Shown: positions 34,570 to 41,630 of the stretch, one piece after another
Layout: every line of letters starts with the position of its first letter
How positions within the stretch are numbered: the stretch's first letter is position 1
Origin: JBCAWW01 sp045106675
GTDB taxonomy: Bacteria; Bacteroidota; Bacteroidia; J057
Length of the DNA stretch: 42,359 bases
Direction of reading: 5' to 3'
Assembly (NCBI GenBank): GCA_045106675.1
Contig: JBGCFA010000236.1
Span: 1 to 42,359 of the forward strand
Notes under the pieces: generated by a model
Database searches by the model: none
Seen by the model: the letters and a program-made list of their open reading frames with translations, nothing else
What the model was told of the DNA's origin: nothing
Program-made: the position numbers and the translations under genes

Positions 34570-36132
34570 ATGATGAAAAGCGAGATGCGCAACGTATTGG
34601 TGTGGTGTCTGTTGGGACTGGCGGCTTCAACTGGTTTATACGGCCAGACGGGTAGCTATGAAATTAGCAATTTGAATGACTTCCCCAAAGTCATCATCGA
34701 TACCAATGACTACTCTTTTGATCTACAATTGGTCAATAGAGATCCCTTTACACCATTGGATGGTGTATTCAGTATTTATATGTCAATCAACGGTGATCAA
34801 GGAACCAGATTGGTGACTGACATCGATGTGACGAGCCCGATTGCACCCGGCGATAGTCTCGAAATTAGCGTGAGCAATCATACGTTTGACTACGCTCGAT
34901 TTGTGGGCGGCGGTGGCGTAACCCATGATATCATCGTATGGCCAATGCGACTGGGATCTTTACCACCAGCTGATTCTACTAAAAAAAGCGTCTTTTACAT
35001 CGACTCAGAAGACGATGGGGCCGAAGACCTACGGATAGAAGTAGGAGATTTCCCTTCAAGGATTCGTGAAGGCGCGGATTATGATATCGCTTTTGAAGTT
35101 GTCAACAATGATTTAGAAAATATATTGTATCAACCCGTTGCCATCTATATGCAGGTCGATGGCGGCACTCCTCGTCTGATTGCGGATAACCAATTGCCAG
35201 AGCTTCCACTCCTAATAGGACAAAGTTTTACGGTTAGTCTTCCCGGCCACATTTTTGATCCCGTTGACTTTGCTAGCGTAGCTGGCGGCGGCGGTATTAC
35301 CCATGATATTATCGTATGGCCAATGAAGGTTGGCTTGCTACAGGGCGATTCGGCACATTTACAAGCTGAATACTTCAGGACTGCGGCAATGTCGCTCGAA
35401 GAAGGGGTTGCTGGTCTACCACCTGTGATTCAGCCATTTGATACTTACAACATCTTTGTCGCAGCCAAAAATATTGGTGCCACGAATAATACCTCGCCCA
35501 TTGATTTTTATGTACAATTAGATGATGGGCAGCCACAGCTATATTATCAGTCTTCGCTCTTTGTCGCTCCTGACCATTATGTCAGTACTACTTCTGCCAA
35601 TTTTGAACTAGCCAGCTACTTTGGCTATGGTTCTGGTGATTCTGCTTATTTCGATCAGTCTCATGAATTGATCGTTTGGGCTGTTGAGCGTAATGCTTTG
35701 GATTGGCATATTCCAGCAGTCTATTCGGTTGCGTCCTTGACGAACGCCAACACTGAAATGCTCGCAATGGATACCAATAATGGGGCTAGTACTAGTGGAG
35801 GAGGTGGCACCAGCTCTCAGATGACAACTTTCAATTTGGCTGATGCAACTTTCGAAGAGTACCAAGGCTATCAGATTGATTTTGTGCAAGCCAGTGTGCA
35901 GCCCAATCCATTTCAGGATGAGCTAGAAGTTCAATATACTGATCCGATTGTTGGTCCAGTAAGTCTAGAGCTTTATACGATTCAAAACGTACTTGTCCTT
36001 GACAAACGCTGGACTCTCGCGAGTGTTTCTCATCGCCTGAGTTTAGATACTTCTAGTTTGCGTGAGGGCTTATATATGTATCGCCTCGAAGTAAACGGAA
36101 CCGTTTATACTGGTAAGGTGCTAAAGGAATAG
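34570..36132 (+). CDS. secreted repeat protein with T9SS sorting domain
   Basis: 520 residues; signal peptide ends ...STGLYGQ. Three internal repeats of ~120 residues: the first two carry VGGGGVTHDIIVWPMRLG and VAGGGGITHDIIVWPMKVG, the third a worn version, YGSGDSAYFDQSHELIVWAVE. Each has a CARDB-like opening (DYSFDLQLVNRDPF, DYDIAFEVVNNDLE, TYNIFVAAKNIGAT), suggesting beta-sandwich adhesion modules. A Gly/Ser linker (SGGGGTSSQ) leads to a T9SS type A tail (VQPNPFQDELEVQY ... GLYMYRLEVNGTVYTGKVLKE). Surface protein of unknown ligand. Its stop is two bases from that of the convergent gene. Confidence 0.85.
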   Translation: MMKSEMRNVLVWCLLGLAASTGLYGQTGSYEISNLNDFPKVIIDTNDYSFDLQLVNRDPFTPLDGVFSIYMSINGDQGTRLVTDIDVTSPIAPGDSLEISVSNHTFDYARFVGGGGVTHDIIVWPMRLGSLPPADSTKKSVFYIDSEDDGAEDLRIEVGDFPSRIREGADYDIAFEVVNNDLENILYQPVAIYMQVDGGTPRLIADNQLPELPLLIGQSFTVSLPGHIFDPVDFASVAGGGGITHDIIVWPMKVGLLQGDSAHLQAEYFRTAAMSLEEGVAGLPPVIQPFDTYNIFVAAKNIGATNNTSPIDFYVQLDDGQPQLYYQSSLFVAPDHYVSTTSANFELASYFGYGSGDSAYFDQSHELIVWAVERNALDWHIPAVYSVASLTNANTEMLAMDTNNGASTSGGGGTSSQMTTFNLADATFEEYQGYQIDFVQASVQPNPFQDELEVQYTDPIVGPVSLELYTIQNVLVLDKRWTLASVSHRLSLDTSSLREGLYMYRLEVNGTVYTGKVLKE

Positions 36133-36134
36133 CG

Positions 36135-37661
36135 TTAGCGCGCCTTTTTTCGAATCCAATCCTTATGCAAAGAATAATAGTCTTGCTGATCAGTCATTTT
36201 GGCTTGTAGGTAGACTTCGTAAGGAATAATCTGATTGCCTCCAATCTCAGAAGCTGGGTAGGCGTCCACAAAGTGGCGATAAGCAGATTTTAAAAATACC
36301 TTTTTACCTTCTAATTCTGCTTTTGACATCCGTAGAAGGATATCAATAAAGCGTTCGGCTTTGTCGTAAAACTCATCTTTGAGCAAAGTGCGATACTTTT
36401 TGCGTAATGCTTTGAAGCTAGTCGCAAACTGCTTATGCATTCCTGCTTCAAAAAGATTGACCAACTCAAAGACTCTGATATAAAAGCGTAGCTCTATATC
36501 CATAGTCTGGAAAATCTTATGACTGCCGATCTCCTTGATTGTCTCTAGTGCCTTTTCAAATGAACCTTCGTTGAAGTATTGGTCTGACAAACTAATCAAC
36601 AAATAGAGCTCCTGCGTTTCGACAGGCAACATTTCACGTTGCTTCAAAGCACTTTTAAGTACCTTGGCAGATTCGTCTAACTGACCAGTAAGTTTATAAT
36701 TATTGACTTGAGTGAGGAAGTAGTGAAACGCAAACTCATTGTAGTTTTGGCGTTTATACATCTTGAGATCTTCAAGAAGATGATTGATCGTATCCTGTGC
36801 TTGATCGAGCTTGAGGAGTTTTTGGAGGGAGTTGATACGCCAGATCCGCATCTTGATGCGAAGGGGATGGTTTTCTTTGTTGAACCACTTATTTTCCTCA
36901 AACTCCTCAAAAGTAGTTCTCACATAATCCTCCAACTCGGCGTAGGCCGACTTTTGAATCAAAATCGAGACGACAGTCATAAGAATGATCACTCGATTGG
37001 CGGGACTATGAAAAATTTCTTTATGCTCTTCTAATTGATTTTTGATTTGTTCGAGCTGGTCGATCACACTCTGACTATTACGGTTGCGCGAAAAGTTGCG
37101 TCTCCGTAACTGAGAAGTGATCATACCTAATACTTCATTACTTGCTCGGAGGATTTCAATTTTCTCTTGATTCTCCCGCCGCTTTTTGATCACCTTCTCG
37201 ATATCAACATCATGGTTGACTGCGAGTTTGACCATTTCATCGTAGATCACTTCGATCACATTGAATTGATCTTGATCGACGGCATTTTTTTCGGCTTTGC
37301 GTAGATGATAAAAGGCTTCTGGATAGAGACCGCGTTCTCGAAAGAGGATGGCCAACTGAATATAGGAATAGGCCTCTATCGAATTTTTGTAATTGAAATG
37401 ATAGAACAATAAACTCTTCTCCAGATTGCTCAGGAGTTTATTGCGTAAACGATAATAACTATTGCGAGATTTTGCGCTAGTGTCGCCATAAAACTGCGTG
37501 ATGACATCTGCTTCCGCAGCACGGTAATTTCCAGCTCGGATAGCATCAAATAGAATCAACAGTTTTTTTTCTTCGTCCGCCTTGAATCGATTGGAGAGAA
37601 TTTTAAATCTTCTCACCTCATCGCTAGTCAGGTTTTCGATGATGCGTTCTAAGATGTCCAC
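36135..37661 (-). CDS. cytoplasmic helical-repeat (TPR-like) protein of unknown function
   Basis: 508 residues, almost wholly helical, no signal peptide. It starts MDILERIIENLTSDEVRRFKILSNRFKADEEKKLLILFDAIR and contains TPR-like helix pairs (YIQLAILFRERGLYPEAFYHLRKAEKNA; LYLLISLSDQYFNEGSFEKALETIKEIG). I recall similar ~500-residue proteins in other Bacteroidota with no known role. Basic C-terminus (WIRKKAR). Alone on its strand; the 234 bases beyond its start are intergenic without a clear promoter. Confidence 0.75.
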   Translation of the reverse strand: MDILERIIENLTSDEVRRFKILSNRFKADEEKKLLILFDAIRAGNYRAAEADVITQFYGDTSAKSRNSYYRLRNKLLSNLEKSLLFYHFNYKNSIEAYSYIQLAILFRERGLYPEAFYHLRKAEKNAVDQDQFNVIEVIYDEMVKLAVNHDVDIEKVIKKRRENQEKIEILRASNEVLGMITSQLRRRNFSRNRNSQSVIDQLEQIKNQLEEHKEIFHSPANRVIILMTVVSILIQKSAYAELEDYVRTTFEEFEENKWFNKENHPLRIKMRIWRINSLQKLLKLDQAQDTINHLLEDLKMYKRQNYNEFAFHYFLTQVNNYKLTGQLDESAKVLKSALKQREMLPVETQELYLLISLSDQYFNEGSFEKALETIKEIGSHKIFQTMDIELRFYIRVFELVNLFEAGMHKQFATSFKALRKKYRTLLKDEFYDKAERFIDILLRMSKAELEGKKVFLKSAYRHFVDAYPASEIGGNQIIPYEVYLQAKMTDQQDYYSLHKDWIRKKAR

Positions 37662-37895
37662 TATAAGGGTGTGTAGTAAAGTTTCGACTCCTAAATGGCC
37701 TACTTCCTAAGTTAATCAAAACCCTCAATAATTTGTTATGGAGGCAACAATTTGTTCATCAAATAATAATGTTCAGGCTCTAATATCGTTTTATCGCCAG
37801 AATTTCTGCTCAAATTCTAAAAGATACGTTTTGGCGCAAAAAATTACTTTCGTTTCATTATATCGTACTATTTAGTTCTAATAAGCTCATAATAA

Positions 37896-38534
37896 ATGGA
37901 TTCAGCGGTTGATCTCTACTTTGTTGACGGATGTGGGCGATGTCCACTGGGTGGAACGCCTTCTTGCAAAGTCCAAACTTGGACTGAGCCCATGAAGCAA
38001 TTAAGGCTGATTCTACTAGATTGTGGACTGACTGAAACATTGAAGTGGGGTGTGCCTTGTTATATGTTTCAGGGACAAAACTTATTATTGTTGAGCGCAT
38101 TTAACGCATACTGTTCTCTCAGTTTTTTCAAGGGATTATTATTACAGGATGCTAAAGGTTTATTAGCGAGTCCCGGTGAAAACTCGCAGGCGGTACGCTT
38201 GCTTAAATTTACTAGCTCTCAAGAGGTAATAGAGATGACTCCCCTCATCAAAGCCTATATCTTTGAGGCCATTGAAATCGAAAAAGCGGGTCTAAAAGTA
38301 GATTTCAAAGAAAAAGATGAACTCGTATTGCCCGAAGAACTACTGGCAAAAATGGACGAGCACCCCGAATTGAAAATTGCCTTTGAAGCATTAACCCCAG
38401 GCCGTCAAAGAGGCTATATTCTCAATTTTACTCAGCCCAAACAATCCAAAACGCGCATCGCAAGGATTGAAAAATGGATACCAAAAATCCTCGAAGGGAA
38501 AGGTATCCATGATGACTATCGAAAGAAGAAGTAA
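37896..38534 (+). CDS. YdeI/DUF1801-family protein
   Basis: 212 residues. GCGRCPLGGTPSCKVQTWTEPMKQLR and GLTETLKWGVPCYMFQGQNLLLLSAFNAYCSLSFFKGLLL form the DUF1801 domain (iron-chaperone-like fold), and the C-terminal LTPGRQRGYILNFTQPKQSKTRIARIEKWIPKILEGKG is the YdeI/OmpD-associated part typical of the longer family members. Function in this phylum unknown; a Bacillus relative is linked to antimicrobial peptide resistance. CCAC-TGG-GTGG-AACGC at 37944-37959 fits the mini-hairpin rule, but the encoded peptide LGGTP is natural to the family. Confidence 0.8.
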   Translation: MDSAVDLYFVDGCGRCPLGGTPSCKVQTWTEPMKQLRLILLDCGLTETLKWGVPCYMFQGQNLLLLSAFNAYCSLSFFKGLLLQDAKGLLASPGENSQAVRLLKFTSSQEVIEMTPLIKAYIFEAIEIEKAGLKVDFKEKDELVLPEELLAKMDEHPELKIAFEALTPGRQRGYILNFTQPKQSKTRIARIEKWIPKILEGKGIHDDYRKKK

Positions 38535-38868
38535 CTCAAAGTCCTATGAGGATGAGTGTTTTATAGTAGGCCTTGCCGAACGCTTATCATGAGTCGTTTT
38601 GACTGTTTTTCCTTGCCATTATAGCGATAATGATTTCTACTTGCTTAGCATTATCTGTCCATAAGGACGAAAAAGGGACTTTTCCACAAACTAGCTTTTC
38701 CAATCAAAAGGGAAAAATGGTTGCTTGCTAAAAAAAATTGCATCTTATTACCTGTGCTGTTATTTTTAGTTAATTAGACAATATGCATTGATGAACTGGT
38801 AACCAGTGTACAAATGAAAGAGACCCTTTCCTTTGTCCTGCAGGAAGTTGCCTAATTGATTCTATCCT
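38535..38868. other. non-coding region upstream of dinD, shared with second dinD copy
   Basis: No gene. 38569-38583 (GGCCTTGCCGAACGC) is a weak mini-hairpin relative; the 17 bases GGCCTTGCCGAACGCTT recur at 13254-13270 inside the ankyrin gene. From about 38685 the sequence is homologous to that before the truncated dinD (41057 onwards), with exact agreement over TGTGCTGTTATTTTTAGT (38753-38770 and 41155-41172). The 38795-38807 palindrome ACTGGT-A-ACCAGT lies in the leader. Confidence 0.6.
38738..38768 (+). promoter_or_regulatory. probable promoter of dinD (copy 1)
   Basis: TTG (38738-38740), 20-base spacer, TATTTTTA (38761-38768), one base off TAnnTTTG. The same arrangement and spacing occurs before copy 2 (41140-41142 and 41163-41170), while the surrounding bases have diverged. 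Confidence 0.5.
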
Positions 38869-39720
38869 ATGAACACAGACAAAATCCAACAGTATCGCAC
38901 CGCCTTCGAAGCTGCCTCCCATGAAAAGGATGGTGTAGAGTTCTGGTTTGGCAGAGATCTGCAAAATTTGTTCGAGTACACCCAATGGCGCAACTTCCTA
39001 GCCGTCATTCAAAAGGCCATTGAAGCCTGTAAAAACAGCGAACAGGACCCGGAGGACCATTTTGCTGGCGTCAGCAAAATGGTCGAACTTGGCTCAGGAG
39101 CCGAACGTGAGGTGGAAGACGTAATGATGACCCGTTATGGCTGTTACCTGATAGCGCAGAACGGAGATCCTCGTAAAGAGGTAGTGGCATTTGCGCAGTC
39201 TTACTTTGCCCTGCAAACCCGCAAGCAGGAGTTGATCGAAGAGCGTATTGCGTTGGAAGAACGGATCAAAGCCCGCAAACGCCTGCGGGAAAGTGAGACC
39301 GAACTTTCCCAGGTTATCTATGAAAGAGGGGTCGATGATAGAGGCTTTGGACGGATTCGCTCCAAAGGCGATCAGGTTTTGTTCGGTGGCTACTCTACCC
39401 GTGAGATGAAGGCAAAATGGGGCAGTCCGCAAAACCGTCCTCTGGCTGATTTTGCTTCTCTGATTGTCATCAACGCCAAAGCCCTGGCCGCCACCCTGAC
39501 CGCACACAATACCCAGGAAAAGGACTTAAAGGGTGAACCTGCCATCACCGATGAACATATCGAAAACAACCTCTCGGTCCGGCAAATGCTACTCCAAAGA
39601 GGCGTTAGACCCGAAGAACTACCGCCAGAAGAAGACATCAAAAAGCTAGAACGTAGGCTCAGCTCTCAGGAGAAAAAGTTGAGTAAAAACCTCAAAGGAT
39701 TGAAGGGGCTGGAGGAGTGA
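38869..39720 (+). CDS. dinD: DNA damage-inducible protein D-like (BRO-type) protein
   Basis: 283 residues, full length for the family. The N-terminus HEKDGVEFWFGRDLQNLFEYTQWRNFLAVIQKAIEACKNS is the BRO-like start, MVELGSGAEREVEDVMMTRYGCYLIAQNGDPRKEVVAFAQSYFALQTRKQELIEERI is the DinD core, and the C-terminus is charged and helical (DIKKLERRLSSQEKKLSK). In Escherichia coli DinD is part of the SOS response and inhibits RecA filaments; the same role here is inference. Three perfect hairpins are inside the gene: 39057-39082 (11-bp stem), 39091-39102 and 39272-39289. A second, truncated copy lies at 41215. Confidence 0.85.
   Translation: MNTDKIQQYRTAFEAASHEKDGVEFWFGRDLQNLFEYTQWRNFLAVIQKAIEACKNSEQDPEDHFAGVSKMVELGSGAEREVEDVMMTRYGCYLIAQNGDPRKEVVAFAQSYFALQTRKQELIEERIALEERIKARKRLRESETELSQVIYERGVDDRGFGRIRSKGDQVLFGGYSTREMKAKWGSPQNRPLADFASLIVINAKALAATLTAHNTQEKDLKGEPAITDEHIENNLSVRQMLLQRGVRPEELPPEEDIKKLERRLSSQEKKLSKNLKGLKGLEE
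39057..39082. repeat. perfect 11-bp hairpin inside dinD
   Basis: CCATTTTGCTG / CAGCAAAATGG with loop GCGT, translated HFAGVSKMV. In the truncated copy (41403-41428) the same place has TCATTTTGTTG / CAACAAAATGG: the two differences in the inner stem are compensatory (C-G becomes T-A). Confidence 0.8.
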
Positions 39721-39806
39721 GCTAATTTGAAAAAAATAGTATACCTACACACAGAAGGTAGTTTTGACATACACTTATCAGTCTAAAAGAGGCAATGAGG
39801 GGATTA

Positions 39807-40220
39807 CTAGTAATCAATCTGCAAATGAATAGGAACAAAAAGGCGTGTTCTTACTTTCCGGTTTCCTATTCGTCCTGATTTCCATTTTCCAGAAGTACTT
39901 TGTATTATTTCTAGACACTGTTGGTCTAGAACTTCAATAAGGCTCCGTTCAATTCTCAAAGAAGAAACACATCCATTTGTTTCTACAATAAAGGATACTA
40001 AAACTGTTCCTTCACCACCGAAGAAATTGGGCCAATTTATCCTTGATCGGATAAATCTCAGAATATTCTTATTATCCTCCTGAAAATGAGGTAGCTCGTC
40101 TACCTCAAAATAGTTGTATACAGTACCCTTGACTATTTGACAATGAGCTATATTGGCAGGGCTGCTTTTTTCGAGAGGAAGGATTACGGATATTAATAAG
40201 GCGAGCAGATACTTTGTCAT
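39807..40220 (-). CDS. small secreted protein with TonB-C-like domain, possible immunity protein
   Basis: 137 residues from ATG 40220 (MTKYLLALLISVILPLEKSS, a signal peptide); the frame is open further upstream but there overlaps the Rhs tail. The body ELPHFQEDNKNILRFIRSRINWPNFFGGEGTVLVSFIVETNGCVSSLRIERS ... SGKWKSGRIGNRKVRTRLFVPIHLQ has the pattern of the TonB C-terminal domain found in many small Bacteroidota proteins (FPGG...L..YI...I.YP...G..GTVYVSFVVE.DG). It begins 4 bases after the stop of the Rhs tip, the position of an immunity gene in Rhs systems. Its role as immunity protein is inference from position only. Confidence 0.7.
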   Translation of the reverse strand: MTKYLLALLISVILPLEKSSPANIAHCQIVKGTVYNYFEVDELPHFQEDNKNILRFIRSRINWPNFFGGEGTVLVSFIVETNGCVSSLRIERSLIEVLDQQCLEIIQSTSGKWKSGRIGNRKVRTRLFVPIHLQIDY

Positions 40221-40224
40221 CTTT

Positions 40225-41010
40225 TTACTTTCGTTTTTTGAAATTTTTTGTAGTCTCTTTAATCCTAGCAACGATCTGCTCTGCAAGGCGGGTATTTTGT
40301 TCTCTAAAAACACCAGAATCGTCTTTTTGAACATCATGGCTATGTGGTTCTCCCTTAGAATATAGATAAGCATGTCCATAAGCTTCGTGAGCAGAAATTT
40401 CAGATCGACCTTGTTCGCTTAAACCTTTATTTATATTAATTTTCACATGGTCATCAGGCGATCTATATGCAGCACCTTCGTCGGGATATTGCGTCTGCCC
40501 TTGGAAACCTTCTTCACCAGTAGTAGGGCTGAATGAGCCTCTATCCTCAGGATCGCCTTGGGTTATCGGCCCAAATTCCTCTGTCTGAATTTCTCCGTTC
40601 TCATCTAAGTATTCAAATTTATCTGTAACAGCATATTCGAATACTGTTTCATCATTTGCAAGCTGTTTTAAAGCTTCTAAATTCCCTGATCTTCCTTTTG
40701 CTTGATTTAGAAGTTCGGTATTCAATTGACCATTTTTATCGAATTCAACAAATTTTCTATGTCTTTTTTTCAACGTGTTTAAAATAACAGTTTGCTCATC
40801 TTGTCCAGGAGCAACAACAGTTCTTCCGTCAGGATCAATAAATTTAATCGGATTATTAAGGGTATAATTATACGGACTCCAAGGTGCATACTTTTCCGCC
40901 AGTTGATCCACCCCATTCCACCTCCCCACATTGGAGTTATACATCCTCGCCCCATAGTCATACCAATTCAGCCCCAGTTCGTCCTGTTTTACTTTCCCGT
41001 TGTAGAGATA
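40225..41010 (-). pseudogene. orphan Rhs C-terminal tip with HExxxH motif (5' part lost)
   Basis: The open frame reaches from a TAG at 41011-41013 to the stop at 40225 (261 residues; an internal ATG lies at 40944). The first ~55 residues YLYNGKVKQDELGLNWYDYGARMYNSNVGRWNGVDQLAEKY ... NNPIKFIDPDG are the end of the RHS-repeat-associated core domain. The rest is the variable tip. It carries SAHEAYGHAYLYSKGEPHSHD near residue 205, an HExxxH motif with a further His pair, as in zinc metallopeptidases. All upstream Rhs repeats are missing; the break abuts the duplicated dinD upstream block. A silent reserve tip or decayed gene. Confidence 0.75.
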
Positions 41011-41082
41011 CTAGTTCTCACTTACACCGTATTTTCAGCTCATAAAAGCTCCAGAGGCACTTTTCCAAAGAGCTACTTGTTG

Positions 41083-41170
41083 ACTAATATTAGTGTTTTC
41101 CAGCTAAAAAGAAAAAGTGGCTCGACTTGCTAAAAATTGTTGCATTTGGCGCATTGTGCTGTTATTTTTA
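41083..41170 (+). promoter_or_regulatory. control region of truncated dinD: palindrome and probable promoter
   Basis: ACTAATATTAGT (41083-41094) is a perfect 12-bp palindrome, similar to the operator-like repeats at 33607 and 33638. The probable promoter is TTG (41140-41142), 20-base spacer, TATTTTTA (41163-41170), matching that of the full dinD copy. Confidence 0.45.
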
Positions 41171-41214
41171 GTCAAGCAGGCAGCGTTAAAAAGATAAATA
41201 CAAGAAAACATACC

Positions 41215-41439
41215 ATGAACACAGACAAAATCCAACAGTACCGGACTGCCTTCGAAGCCGCTGTCCATGAAAAGGATGGTGTAGAGTTCTGGTTTGCCAG
41301 AGACCTGCAGAAGCTACTTGATTACACCGAATGGCGTAACTTTCTCAAGGTAGTCGAAAAAGCCATCGAAGCATGCAAAAATAGCGAACAGGACCCAGAG
41401 GATCATTTTGTTGGCGTCAACAAAATGGTTGAACCATAA
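41215..41439 (+). pseudogene. truncated second copy of dinD
   Basis: 74 residues beginning MNTDKIQQYRTAFEAAVHEK. It agrees with the full copy in 62 of the first 73 residues and then stops (KMVEP, TAA), just after the intragenic hairpin. The sequence after 41437 no longer resembles dinD, so the copy was cut by rearrangement and not by a point mutation. The upstream non-coding block was duplicated with it. The fragment could still be translated, but lacks the DinD core. Confidence 0.85.
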
Positions 41440-41630
41440 ATACATTGGTTTCCTTAGGAGCTCAGAACGATTTGATAAATCTGATTCTAATTACAGTCAA
41501 ATGGCAGTAATTAAGATCTGCCTAGGTAATAAAGCTTATAGAATATGTTAACCCGCAAGCGGTTCAAAGACTTTTTTGAGGAACAATTAGCGACTTCTTA
41601 GGGGCTTACCCCTATCAATCCCCATACCTA
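41440..41630. other. gap before the KilA-N gene, with a hairpin
   Basis: No gene. TAGGGG-CTTA-CCCCTA (41599-41614) is a perfect 6-bp hairpin ending 16 bases before the KilA-N start, where it could control translation. CCGC-AA-GCGG occurs at 41553-41562. Confidence 0.5.

Noticed and set aside
37944..37959. CCAC-TGG-GTGG-AACGC as an inserted repeat in the YdeI/DUF1801 gene
   Set aside because: The encoded RCPLGGTP is the natural sequence of this protein family, so the fit may be coincidence.
38569..38585. GGCCTTGCCGAACGCTT shared with the ankyrin gene at 13254-13270, as a full repeat family member
   Set aside because: The 17-base match is real, but the stem is only GGC/GCC with one arm touching the core, and similar CCGAACGCTT strings arise easily from Ala-Glu-Arg codons. 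Kept only as a weak relative.
41552..41567. CCGCAAGCGGTTC as a tRNA T-arm or a mini-hairpin copy
   Set aside because: No acceptor, D or anticodon arms can be drawn around it, and the GAACGC core is absent.
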